Positions 1-8,421 of a stretch of DNA of 25,658 bases are shown here, in pieces; positions within the stretch are counted from its first letter, which is position 1; each line of letters opens with the position of its first letter. Source of the DNA: Verrucomicrobiales bacterium. GTDB taxonomy: Bacteria; Verrucomicrobiota; Verrucomicrobiia; Verrucomicrobiales; Verrucomicrobiaceae. A program made the translations under genes and the position numbers. A model generated the notes under the pieces. The model did no database searches and was not told where the DNA came from. It saw only the letters and a list, made by a program, of their open reading frames with translations. The stretch spans positions 1 through 25,658 of the forward strand of contig DNXB01000105.1 in NCBI GenBank assembly GCA_003506995.1. The letters run 5' to 3'.

Positions 1-1337
1 ACATCGGTGAGGCGGAAATCGCGGCCGCTGTAGCGGTAGGTGAGCTTCTCGTGATCGAGGCCGAGGAGGTGCAGCATCGTGGCGTGCAGGTCGTGAATGT
101 GGACTTTGCCCTCCACGCCTTCCGCACCGTAGTCATCGCTGAGGCCGTGGCGATGGCCTGGCTTCACGCCGCCGCCGGCCATCCAGAGGGTGAAGGCGCG
201 GTTGTTGTGATCGCGGCCATCGCTTTGACCGAAGGGCGTGCGGCCAAACTCGCAGGCGAAGATGACGAGCGTGTCGTCGAGCAGGCCGCGCTGTTGCAGG
301 TCCGTGAGCAGACCAGCGATGGGTTTGTCAGTGGCGGCGCAACTGGTGGGCAACAAGTTCTTGATGTCGAAATGATGATCCCATCCGCCCGTGCCGATCT
401 CGATGTAGCGCACGCCAGCCTCGGCGAACTTGCGGGCAAAGAGACACTGGCGGCCAAAGTTGTCGGTCGCCGTGTCGCCGATGCCGTAGAGCTTCAGGGT
501 GTCAGCGGACTCGCGACTGAGATCGAGCAGCGAGGGAACGGCGGCCTGCATTCGGAAGGCCATTTCATACGAGTGGATGACGCCTTCGAGGTCGGGATTC
601 ACTTCGTCGAGCGCGAGCCGGCGTTGATTCGTTCGGCGCAGAAACTCAAGCTGTGCGCGCTGCTGAGCGGGCGTGAGATGCGTGGGCACAAGGTCCGGCA
701 CGGGCAGCGAGCCGGGCTTGTCCTTCGAGCCGCCGGCACTGACCATCGTGGCCTGATACGCAGCGGGCAGGAAGGCGCTGCCGTGGTTGTTGCCACCGAA
801 CTGTCTCAGCGAGTTCATGGCGATGTAGCCCGGCAGATCCTGTGTTTCGGAGCCGAGCCCGTAGAGCGTCCAGGCACCGACCGATGGCCGCGCCTGTGAC
901 GCGATGCCGGTGTGGAAAAACGGCACGGCGGTCTCGTGCGCCTGCTGATCGGTATGCATCGCACTGAGGACGCAGAGCTTGTCCACATGACGCGCCACGT
1001 TGGGATACAACTCGCTCACCCAGTGTCCGCTCTGGCCGTATTGACCGAACTGCCACATGCTGCCCATCAACTTTGACGTGCCTTTGGTGCCGAAGGGTTT
1101 GCCAGCATCAGCGGTGAGCTTGGGCTTGTAATCAAAGGTGTCCACATGCGACACGCCGCCCTGCATGAACATCATGATCACGCGCTTGGCTTTCGCCGGG
1201 AACAAGGCTGGGCGCGGCGCGGTGGGATTGTTCAGTGCCGCGCCTGCCTGTGTGCTCAATCCCGCGAACGCCGCATAGCCGAAGCCATTGAGCGTGGAGC
1301 GAAGGAAATCGCGTCGTGATGGAAAAAGAGGATTCAT
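1..1337 (-). CDS. DUF1501 family Tat-exported protein (3' end outside window)
   Basis: Read on the minus strand, an open frame starts with ATG at 1337 and is still open at base 1, giving about 445 residues, so the last few residues are missing. It begins MNPLFPSRRDFLRS, a twin-arginine signal with RR at residues 8-9, followed by a hydrophobic stretch. Family features seen are FMQGGVSHVDTFD near residue 57, GWDHHFD, CEFGRTPFGQSDGRDHNNR and GGGVKPGHRHG. These fit DUF1501, an alkaline-phosphatase/sulfatase-fold family exported folded to the periplasm; its substrate is not established. DUF1501 genes normally lie directly behind a DUF1549/DUF1553 cytochrome gene in one operon. Here that partner (5787-8264) is 4.4 kb upstream, with the Hachiman-like operon in between. 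I see no clear Shine-Dalgarno before the ATG. The family is clear; the physiological role is unknown. Confidence 0.9.
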   Translation of the reverse strand, partial: MNPLFPSRRDFLRSTLNGFGYAAFAGLSTQAGAALNNPTAPRPALFPAKAKRVIMMFMQGGVSHVDTFDYKPKLTADAGKPFGTKGTSKLMGSMWQFGQYGQSGHWVSELYPNVARHVDKLCVLSAMHTDQQAHETAVPFFHTGIASQARPSVGAWTLYGLGSETQDLPGYIAMNSLRQFGGNNHGSAFLPAAYQATMVSAGGSKDKPGSLPVPDLVPTHLTPAQQRAQLEFLRRTNQRRLALDEVNPDLEGVIHSYEMAFRMQAAVPSLLDLSRESADTLKLYGIGDTATDNFGRQCLFARKFAEAGVRYIEIGTGGWDHHFDIKNLLPTSCAATDKPIAGLLTDLQQRGLLDDTLVIFACEFGRTPFGQSDGRDHNNRAFTLWMAGGGVKPGHRHGLSDDYGAEGVEGKVHIHDLHATMLHLLGLDHEKLTYRYSGRDFRLTD

Positions 1338-1425
1338 GGTGTTGGCCGTGCCAAAGTAAGCTGGTGAAGCGGGCCGTCTTGCGGGAGGGAATGAGAATCG
1401 GGCGACGTCCTGTGGCACCAATTTT

Positions 1426-1440
1426 GCAACAGGCTGTTGC
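1426..1440. repeat. short perfect inverted repeat (hairpin 1)
   Basis: A 15-base perfect palindrome, GCAACAG-G-CTGTTGC, lies in the gap between the helicase stop (1524) and the DUF1501 start (1337). It has the same CAG/CTG apex as the larger hairpin 13 bases away. There is no T-run beside it on the minus strand, so an intrinsic terminator is not clearly shown; a REP-like element or a 5' UTR hairpin for the DUF1501 gene is also possible. Confidence 0.5.
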
Positions 1441-1453
1441 ACTTTCGCCTTCC

Positions 1454-1484
1454 GCAATAGTCCCACAGCCTGTGGGACTATTGC
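1454..1484. repeat. 31-base perfect inverted repeat (hairpin 2)
   Basis: Fifteen bases beginning GCAATAGTCCCACAG are followed by one central base and their exact reverse complement. In RNA this would be a very stable stem. It starts about 40 bases downstream of the helicase stop on the minus strand, so it could end or protect the defence transcript and insulate it from the downstream DUF1501 gene. It lacks a U-tract, so I do not call it a classical terminator. The other possibility is a REP-type repeat copy. Confidence 0.65.
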
Positions 1485-1523
1485 CCGCGCTCCAATCTCT
1501 CGGACGTAACGAGGTAACAACGC

Positions 1524-4500
1524 CTAACCTGCCTCTCCAGAAAGAATGCGCCACACTTCTCGATAATCATCGCCTGACATGCGAGCGTTGCTTGGCCTCG
1601 CCGCTTCCCATTGCTTGAGATCGAGGCTCTTCAAATATTCCCGTGCCGTGCGGATAGTCGCTTCGTCGCTTTTTGTGCCGAGTGCAGCCTCCATCTCGAA
1701 TGCTAGAGCTGGCGCGATACTCCGCGGCACGGCGTTCATTCGGAGCAAGACGGCACTCTCAGTGGATACGCCGTGATAGAGCATGGCTGGGAGATTGTTG
1801 ATGGTGCGCCGCTCCTGTTCGGACATTGTTTCGAAATTCAGGCCGGAAGGCCCCATCTGCGCCAATGCTGCAAGTCCCCATGTGCCAAAGTTAGCAAGTG
1901 TCTTGTAAATACCCTTGCAGGCATCGCCTAGCGCAGCGGTGATGTCGCTATTGGCATCCTTCATGAAGTATTTCAGGGCCAGTTCGGAGAGCGATTTGCC
2001 CTGCACCCAATCCTTGGCGATATCGGCGATGTGGCGTTGGTCGATGCCGTGAGTTCCGGTTATCTCGCCAAGTTTTTCCTTCAACTGCGGCACCTTCAGC
2101 ATCACGCCGACTAGCTGGGGCAAAACGGAACTACCTCCGAAAATACTTCCGGGCTGCCAGTCAGACGGTTGAAGCCGATGCTCCAGCTTGCCCATCTCGA
2201 TAATTGCTGTCCGCACACCATCTGGGTCGAATCCTGTCGCATCAGCAAGCGTGGCGTTTTCAGGGTGCTCATTCAATTCTGCTGCGTAAGCCCGAGTTGC
2301 GCTCAGCAGCGTTTTGGCTCGCCTGCGGTCCTCAGCATTGGGGCTGGATTCGAGCGTGCTGTATCCGAGCGTTTCGCGCAGGGTTTGCTCAGCGGCGCCT
2401 TGAACGGCTTCGAGATTTTTCAGTTCGTTGAAAAGATGTGCGATGTAGCTGCGGAATGCAGCCCATTCATCTCGATGAATGATACGCTGCATATCTCCGA
2501 GGTCCGTCTCGCTCAATCCGCGAACAATGGAGACCAGTTGAGAAAGTAATTCCTCGGTTTGTTGCCGGATGAAATCAATGACACCAACACGATTCTCACC
2601 TGCTGCGATACCGACAATGCCCACGCTGTCTTGTCCGACACGTCCTGCGCGACCGGCAAGATTCCAAAACGCACGGCGACTCATTGATTTACCCCGATCA
2701 AATGCGCGTGTGGAGAGGAATACAGAACCAATGGGGAAATTGATGCCTTGAGCGATGCCCATCGTAGCGCAAAGCACTCGGAGACTGTTCTTTTCCGCTA
2801 GCCATTCGACAAGCGCGCGGGTTTCCTCCGAGAGTCCCGTATGGTGAACAGCGACGCCCTTTTCGAGCAATTCACAAAGTGCGAAATCTGGACTGACTTC
2901 CGTTGCGACAAACTTGCGGACCAGTTCGAGCGCTGGATCAGGCTTGGAGAGGACCGGCAGGGCCTTGGCTACTTCCGCACCGACGGACCAGGTGAGGCGC
3001 ACCTGGTTCACAACTGCGACACTGGTGCCTCGTCCCATGGCACCGAACACCCGGCTCATCGCCCCGGTTTGCATCGCCAGCGAAGATGCCTTCGTCTTTG
3101 GTATCAGCAACGGCTTCACGCCATCTACTTGGTGCTTGCCACGAAGATGCGTCGTTCGCTGCGTGGTTGTCAGTGTTTCATACTCCATCCGCCAGCCAGC
3201 ACGCTCAGAATCATCCGCTACCAATGCAAACACTCCGACTAGCCGCTCGTTTGGTCGCCATGCCGTCGAGCCAAGGCTGATATTTCCGCCGCTCCCCGGC
3301 TCCAACCAGTTTGCCAAGTCTTTGCTGTTCGGCACGAACGGCATGAGCAGGAGAAAGCTCGCATCGAGGCACTGGCGCTTAATGGTCGCCAACAACAGTT
3401 CAATGCGAAGACCACGCTCGGCATCTTCGATGTTGTGCGCTTCATCAATGACGACGAGAGCCAGCGGGCGTGAAATCGCTCCGCGATTGATCACGATGTT
3501 TAGCTTCTCCGGGGTGGCGACGAGAACATGGAATGAATCCTCGCCAGTTTTCCCTGCGAGCAATCGCTGCTCAAATGCGTCGAGATCCACTGCGGAGGTG
3601 AGTTGCTCGACGTTGACCTTTATTGGCTCGAAATCCCGGCGCAATCGGCGAGTGATCTGGGCCACCAACGCACGAGTCGGGGCGACGTAGGCAACCCAAC
3701 CTCCCCGATCATTGAATTGATTCAATGCTTGGAGAATTCGGAACTGAGCGAGCGCTGTCTTGCCGCCGGATGTCGGCAGATTCACCACGACCGCGCGGCG
3801 GGCGGGGTCGAGCAGCCCTTGATCCTGTAAGGCGGCACGTTGCGGCGGGAGCAGTTCGATTAGTTGTCCCTTCACCGCATTACGCACAAAATCAGTGACC
3901 CTGGAATTGACCATCTGCGTCACGGTCCAAACGGAAGATTGAACCATGCGTCGTGCGGCCACATGCAGCCAACGCATAAGCACCGTCATGGGGGCGTCCG
4001 CCGCTGCCTCTGCCGCTTGCTGCGCTGCTTCAAATTGCGCATTTAGCACCGTGGCGATGTTTCCCGGTTCGCCCTGCAACATGTAGGTGGAGAGTAGTTC
4101 CGTAGCTTTCGCCCAATGATAGAGCCCGACCAATCGCAGTGCAGCTACAGGGCGCGGAACGTCTCCCACCTGTGCAAGGAACTCTGACTCATGCACACGC
4201 TGCTGCTGACGTAGCGAGTTCACGAGGTCCGCTACTTCTGTCAGGTCTTTCCATCCGCTCTTCCGAAAGAGCCGCACCCAGCAGTCGAATAACAGCACGA
4301 GAACGCGGCGGTCCCACGCGGAAGTTGCGGAATCGGGAATGGAAGTTAGTTCGACGTTATCAGCGAGCCATTGGCGCAGTTCAGTCCATCGGTCACCTGT
4401 ATAGGCTAGAGCGCCAGTGTGAAGGACATGGAAAATCCGCATCTCCACCTCGCCTGGCACAGGCAATACCCGGCGGAAGTCAAAGGCCTCATGTGCGCCA

Positions 4501-4778
4501 GACATGGCCTGCACGGCGCTCTTCTTCGAATCGTCGTCTGCGCGGGGGTGCAACAAATCCTGAAGACATTCCACTGCCGCCAATTCGAACGCAGTTGCGA
4601 CACGCTCCAGCAATTCATCGCTCACATCGCGGCCAGCGATCTGGACACTATCTCCAAGAGCACGAGAGACGAACCGGAACCGCGCCGCCTCTTCGGCCTC
4701 AACAAGACGCTTCTCACCGATGGCTGCTACAGCCCAATGCAACCGCACATCCTTGAGTGATTCGTCGGAGACACTCAT
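1524..4778 (-). CDS. hamB: Hachiman-type DEAD/DEAH-box helicase, HamB-like
   Basis: A 1084-residue superfamily 2 helicase. The first 300 residues are a helical region with no motif I recognise. The helicase core then shows Walker A LPTSGGKT (334-341), motif Ia VAPTRALVAQ (365-374), ATPEKL (421-426), DEAH (445-448), VAVHHTGLS (642-650), ATMGIAQGINFP (671-682) and NLAGRAGRVGQ (706-716), giving a Ski2-like arrangement. It starts inside the stop of the upstream DUF1837-like gene (ATGA overlap at 4775-4778) and has a strong AAAGGAGG site 8 bases before the ATG. A large SF2 helicase coupled behind a DUF1837 nuclease is the Hachiman/AbpAB arrangement, in which the helicase monitors DNA and controls the HamA nuclease during phage infection. 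All the main ATPase motifs look intact. The Hachiman assignment rests mainly on the gene pairing; a general Ski2-like helicase is the fallback. Confidence 0.85.
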   Translation of the reverse strand: MSVSDESLKDVRLHWAVAAIGEKRLVEAEEAARFRFVSRALGDSVQIAGRDVSDELLERVATAFELAAVECLQDLLHPRADDDSKKSAVQAMSGAHEAFDFRRVLPVPGEVEMRIFHVLHTGALAYTGDRWTELRQWLADNVELTSIPDSATSAWDRRVLVLLFDCWVRLFRKSGWKDLTEVADLVNSLRQQQRVHESEFLAQVGDVPRPVAALRLVGLYHWAKATELLSTYMLQGEPGNIATVLNAQFEAAQQAAEAAADAPMTVLMRWLHVAARRMVQSSVWTVTQMVNSRVTDFVRNAVKGQLIELLPPQRAALQDQGLLDPARRAVVVNLPTSGGKTALAQFRILQALNQFNDRGGWVAYVAPTRALVAQITRRLRRDFEPIKVNVEQLTSAVDLDAFEQRLLAGKTGEDSFHVLVATPEKLNIVINRGAISRPLALVVIDEAHNIEDAERGLRIELLLATIKRQCLDASFLLLMPFVPNSKDLANWLEPGSGGNISLGSTAWRPNERLVGVFALVADDSERAGWRMEYETLTTTQRTTHLRGKHQVDGVKPLLIPKTKASSLAMQTGAMSRVFGAMGRGTSVAVVNQVRLTWSVGAEVAKALPVLSKPDPALELVRKFVATEVSPDFALCELLEKGVAVHHTGLSEETRALVEWLAEKNSLRVLCATMGIAQGINFPIGSVFLSTRAFDRGKSMSRRAFWNLAGRAGRVGQDSVGIVGIAAGENRVGVIDFIRQQTEELLSQLVSIVRGLSETDLGDMQRIIHRDEWAAFRSYIAHLFNELKNLEAVQGAAEQTLRETLGYSTLESSPNAEDRRRAKTLLSATRAYAAELNEHPENATLADATGFDPDGVRTAIIEMGKLEHRLQPSDWQPGSIFGGSSVLPQLVGVMLKVPQLKEKLGEITGTHGIDQRHIADIAKDWVQGKSLSELALKYFMKDANSDITAALGDACKGIYKTLANFGTWGLAALAQMGPSGLNFETMSEQERRTINNLPAMLYHGVSTESAVLLRMNAVPRSIAPALAFEMEAALGTKSDEATIRTAREYLKSLDLKQWEAARPSNARMSGDDYREVWRILSGEAG

Positions 4779-5578
4779 TTAGTGTTCCTCCTTTCAATGT
4801 CGGCGACCTGTCCGGGTAGCTTGGTAATGTGTTTATCCGGGAGATATATTACGACAATGCTGATTGCAGTTGCTGTTGGACAGCCCTTGGCAAGATTCTT
4901 CGCCCTCGCCAGCACGTCGTTCTCGGATGGCTTGGTATCGCGCACTAACACTCCGAAAAGCGCAACATCACTCGGGTTCGCAAGGTAACGGCTCGCAGCA
5001 GCTTTGTAGCGTTCCTGCCATGGCGCTCCGTTTGCTCGACAACCGAGATATCGGACGACAATGTGATTCTTGGTTTCGGGGGAGTCCCGCAAACCCTCCA
5101 ACTGCTTCTTTAGTCCGCTTCTGCCATTCCATACGCCTGGCGGGCTTTTCGCATCGCTAGAAGTCTTCGTTTCGCCGAATGCCATGCGGTATGATTTGCC
5201 ATGTTTCTGGAAGCCCACTGAGTCCGTGCCTGGCAAACTACCGCGAGGATTGCGCGCATCCCTCGACATTGGCCACGGGAAGTCGCAACTGTGGTGATCC
5301 TCAAGATAAACCTCGGCCAATACCTCTCCGACCTGCCAATCTGGGAATTCGCGGCTCTCGGTGAGCGCCGCTCGAAGTTGGTCAGTCGCGAATTGCGTCG
5401 TTGCTAATGATCCAAGCATCTGTTCCACCACTGACATCCCCTGATCATCGCGCAACGCAGGCACCACGCGCTTCTCAAGGGCGTGTTTGACGTCAATCAC
5501 AGAATACGAAAAGCCGCCGATCTCGACGGCGCCCAGTCGCTGCGCAAAAACCTCGGTGCCTCGGCTTACATTAGTCAT
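4775..5578 (-). CDS. hamA: Hachiman-type nuclease effector, HamA-like (DUF1837)
   Basis: A 267-residue protein just upstream of, and overlapping, the helicase gene by 4 bases. The centre carries an apparent PD-(D/E)xK nuclease core: GEVLAEVYLED with acids at E85 and E89, then PGTDSVGF with D119, then MAFGETKTS with E136-x-K138. The order acid, TD, GE-x-K is as in DUF1837/HamA proteins, which are DNases held inactive by HamB until phage infection and then cleave DNA. The N-terminal 75 residues and the C-terminal part (IVVIYLPDKH) have no motif I recognise. Length and order (nuclease first, helicase second) fit known Hachiman loci. No good Shine-Dalgarno precedes the ATG at 5578, so the start is less certain than the rest. 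Base composition appears lower in GC than the flanking cytochrome genes, in line with acquisition by transfer. Confidence 0.78.
   Translation of the reverse strand: MTNVSRGTEVFAQRLGAVEIGGFSYSVIDVKHALEKRVVPALRDDQGMSVVEQMLGSLATTQFATDQLRAALTESREFPDWQVGEVLAEVYLEDHHSCDFPWPMSRDARNPRGSLPGTDSVGFQKHGKSYRMAFGETKTSSDAKSPPGVWNGRSGLKKQLEGLRDSPETKNHIVVRYLGCRANGAPWQERYKAAASRYLANPSDVALFGVLVRDTKPSENDVLARAKNLAKGCPTATAISIVVIYLPDKHITKLPGQVADIERRNTK
4787..4794 (-). promoter_or_regulatory. strong Shine-Dalgarno for hamB inside the end of hamA
   Basis: On the minus strand AAAGGAGG lies 8 bases before the helicase ATG at 4778 and within the last codons of the nuclease gene. It supports the chosen helicase start and translational coupling of the pair. 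Few other genes in the window have such a clear site. Confidence 0.75.
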
Positions 5579-5786
5579 CGCGAGTGGGTTTTGGGGCAGT
5601 TTTTAGCCGATAAAGCGTCGCCTTCATCGTCATATCTAAGCGCACGCCAACGCCACAATTGCCGGTGCACAGGAGAACTTTGAACGGGGAGAAGCTTGCC
5701 ATCTGGGGCGAACCTACCTTCCCAGAAAGCTCCTGCAAGTAGTGAGGCTGAAATCCTGCGAGTGGGCGGCCGGCGGCGGCAAATTA

Positions 5787-8264
5787 TCAGTAAAGATACC
5801 GAAACTCGGCTGATGCGAAGAGCGTCTGGCAGAAGGCCGCCAAGGCACTCAGCTCCGAGTTCTTGCCGTCACCCACTGGGAAGTCGCGGATGAAGGCGGT
5901 GGCGTCGTTGCGTTCCTCGTCGGTGGGAGCACGGGCGAGGATGAGTTGGTAAGCGGTTTCGATGCGAGATGGATCGTCTTTGGTCATCTGCATCAAGCGT
6001 CGCGCGGTGCGCTGCGAGTGATCGACAACGAGCGCGCTGTTCATCATGAAGAGTGCCTGAGTGGGCACAGTGGTGATGCTGCGGCGGCCTGTCACCATCT
6101 CGGGTTCGGGGAAGTCGAAGACGGTCAGATCCGCAGACACCGTTTCGTGCATGATGGGACGATACACGGTGCGGTAGCGGTCGGTGGGCGCGAGCAGGTC
6201 GGGAATGTTGGTGGAGACGATGCGAGGATCGAGAGTTCGCAGATGAATCTGTGATTTCAGCTTCGGCGGCGTGAGATAGAGGTGGCCGCTGATGGCGAGG
6301 AATGAGTCGCGAATGGCATTGGCATCGAGCCGGCGGCGATTCGCGTGCCAGTTCAGACGATTGGCGGGATCGATCTCATACGCGGCGGCATCGTGTGCGG
6401 TGCTGAGTTGATAAACGCGGCTGCTGGTGATGTCGCGGATGAGCTTCTTCACCGACCAGCCTTGCGCGATGAATCGTTGCGCGAGGTAGTCGAGCAGCGC
6501 TGCGTTCGCCGGAGGCTGGCCAGTTTTGCCGAAGTCATCGGATGACTCCACGATGCCAGCGCCGAAGAGATGCTGCCAGATGCGGTTCACCATGACGCGT
6601 GCGGTGAGGGGATTATCCTTGCTGGCGATCCACGCGGCGAGTTCCACGCGACCGCTTTGCTTCGGGTTCACCTTCGGCGTGCTGGTGGTGGTCAGCACTT
6701 CGGGGAAGCCGCGCGGCACGACCGCGCCGAGCTGCGACTCTTCGCCGCGAATGCGAATCGCACAGTCGGCGGGCTCGGGCACGTCGCGCATGGCGGACAT
6801 GGCGTAGGGCAACTGAGCGTTGAGCTTGTCATTGAACTTCTCCACGATGTCCTTGAGCCGGTCCTGTTCGTTCTTGAGTTCCATCACCTCGGGCCGCGTT
6901 TTGTAGAACGCTTCCAGCTCGGTCTTGCCAGCCTTTTGCATCCCGGCTTCCTGCACTGCTGCACGTTGTGCGCGGTAGATTTTGCCACCCAAGCCCATGC
7001 GGGCCGAGGCGGCCTTGAGCTGTTCAGCGAGGTCTTCGTCGGTGAAGGTGATGGGCGCACCCGCGAGCGGCTGCACGCCCTGCGTCCACTTGGCAAAATG
7101 TCGGCGCCAGGCTCCGGCGAGGGGCTCGGAACTGCGCAGGATGCCCGCAAGCGCGTAGTAATCGCGTGTCGGGATCGGGTCGAATTTATGGTCGTGGCAT
7201 TTTGCACACGCCAGCGTCAGGCCGAGCAGGGAGCGGCCCATGCTGTCGATCTGTTCATCGACGACGGTCATGATGTAGCGCTGATCATCTTCATCGAGCG
7301 TGTTCTTCGTGCCGATGCTGAGGAAACCGGTGGCGATGAGCTGTTCGTTGCGTTGCGCATTGTTCGTCGCAGGCATCAGATCACCGGCTAGCTGTTCACG
7401 CAGGAATTGGTCATACGGTTTGTCGGCGTTGAACGCCGCGATGACGTAGTCCCGATAACGGAAGTTCACTGGCAGCAGCATGTTTTGCCCACCGCCGCTC
7501 GACTCGCTGTAGCCCGCGATGTCCAACCAATGACGGCCCCAACGCTCGCCGAACTGAGGGCTCGCAATGAGCTTCTCGATTTCGGATTGGGGATTGGGGA
7601 TTTCGGATTGGCTCGACGAGGGCGACTCGCGCTCTTCCAACTCAGGTGGCAGGCCAGTGAGATCGAAGGAGATGCGACGGCGCAGTTCATGCGGTTGCGC
7701 GTCTGCCACGGGCTTGATACCTTTTTCTTCGAGAGCTGCGAGAATGAAGCGGTCAATGTCCGTGCGCGGCCACGTCGTGTCCTTCACCTCCGGAACGGGC
7801 GGATTCTTGATCGGCTGAAACGACCAGTGCTTGCGCCCTTCCTTGATGTTGATCGTCGTCGCCGAGCCCGGCTTGCCTTCGCGAGGATCAGCCGCGCCCA
7901 TCGCGATCCATGTCGCAAAATCAGCGACGACCTCCGCAGGCAGTTGTTTCTTCGGCGGCATCTGCAAGTCCTCATCCGCATAGCCGATGGCCTTGAGCAG
8001 TAGGCTTTTCTCCGCATCTCCAGGCACCACCGCCGCCGCTGTGTCACCGCCCTGCCGCGTGCTCTCGCGCGTGTCGAGCAGCAGTCCGCCTTTGTTCTTC
8101 CCAGCCTTCACGGAATGACAGGAGTAACACTTCTCCGCTAGCACCGGGCGAATCTTGTTCTCAAAGAACTCCACGGCCTTCGCCTCGTCGGCAGCAGACG
8201 CGGCAAGGCATCGGCTGGCGGCGGCGAGCAGGCAGAGCAGGTTGGGGACAATGGCGCGTTTCAT
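5787..8264 (-). CDS. PSCyt1/DUF1549/DUF1553 (planctomycete-type cytochrome) protein
   Basis: An 825-residue exported protein. I chose the ATG at 8264 because it gives a clean signal peptide (MKRAIVPNLLCLLAAASRC); the frame stays open upstream to 8351. The order is PSCyt1 heme-type motif CYSCH near residue 49, then DUF1549 with a second motif CAKCHDHKFDP, then DUF1553 with NPLTARVMVNRIWQHLFG and a C-terminal FASAEFRYLY. Such proteins are predicted periplasmic, possibly heme-binding, and usually form an operon with DUF1501; a redox or degradation role is assumed but unproven. The DUF1501 partner expected just downstream is displaced by the Hachiman-like operon. In the linker before DUF1549 the protein contains QSEIPNPQSEI, translated from a low-complexity DNA repeat. 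Confidence 0.92.
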   Translation of the reverse strand: MKRAIVPNLLCLLAAASRCLAASAADEAKAVEFFENKIRPVLAEKCYSCHSVKAGKNKGGLLLDTRESTRQGGDTAAAVVPGDAEKSLLLKAIGYADEDLQMPPKKQLPAEVVADFATWIAMGAADPREGKPGSATTINIKEGRKHWSFQPIKNPPVPEVKDTTWPRTDIDRFILAALEEKGIKPVADAQPHELRRRISFDLTGLPPELEERESPSSSQSEIPNPQSEIEKLIASPQFGERWGRHWLDIAGYSESSGGGQNMLLPVNFRYRDYVIAAFNADKPYDQFLREQLAGDLMPATNNAQRNEQLIATGFLSIGTKNTLDEDDQRYIMTVVDEQIDSMGRSLLGLTLACAKCHDHKFDPIPTRDYYALAGILRSSEPLAGAWRRHFAKWTQGVQPLAGAPITFTDEDLAEQLKAASARMGLGGKIYRAQRAAVQEAGMQKAGKTELEAFYKTRPEVMELKNEQDRLKDIVEKFNDKLNAQLPYAMSAMRDVPEPADCAIRIRGEESQLGAVVPRGFPEVLTTTSTPKVNPKQSGRVELAAWIASKDNPLTARVMVNRIWQHLFGAGIVESSDDFGKTGQPPANAALLDYLAQRFIAQGWSVKKLIRDITSSRVYQLSTAHDAAAYEIDPANRLNWHANRRRLDANAIRDSFLAISGHLYLTPPKLKSQIHLRTLDPRIVSTNIPDLLAPTDRYRTVYRPIMHETVSADLTVFDFPEPEMVTGRRSITTVPTQALFMMNSALVVDHSQRTARRLMQMTKDDPSRIETAYQLILARAPTDEERNDATAFIRDFPVGDGKNSELSALAAFCQTLFASAEFRYLY
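7578..7611. repeat. NPQSEI-type low-complexity repeat inside coding sequence
   Basis: The + strand reads GATTTCGGATTGGG, GATTGGG, GATTTCGGATTGG in tandem, and translates on the minus strand to QSEIPNPQSEI. Repeats of this style are common between genes in Planctomycetes and Verrucomicrobia. Here the unit is in frame within a cytochrome gene, in a linker where homologues carry unrelated sequence. Confidence 0.7.
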
Positions 8265-8421
8265 TGGGTAAGTCAGGCGAGAGATAACTGCGCACGAGCC
8301 CGTGTCTTGCTTGTGAGAGGGCACATTTTCTTTCCACAGATCATTCGGCACCCGTGAGACTGGGAGCCGTTATGGATAGGGGCGCAGCCACGAGGCCGTT
8401 ACCATGTGAACTCTCTTCGCC
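8265..8421. promoter_or_regulatory. divergent intergenic region
   Basis: A gap of 157 bases separates the minus-strand cytochrome gene (start 8264) from the plus-strand propeller gene (start 8422). Promoters for both should lie here, but I could not pick convincing -35/-10 pairs on either strand, and neither gene has a strong Shine-Dalgarno. Confidence 0.4.

Noticed and set aside
51..899. 282-codon plus-strand open frame at the left edge
   Set aside because: Antisense to a well-supported DUF1501 gene that has a Tat signal and family motifs.
1338..5786. Insertion-sequence or integrase-type mobile element around the Hachiman-like operon
   Set aside because: No transposase or integrase gene, and no matching direct or terminal repeats seen by eye at the edges.
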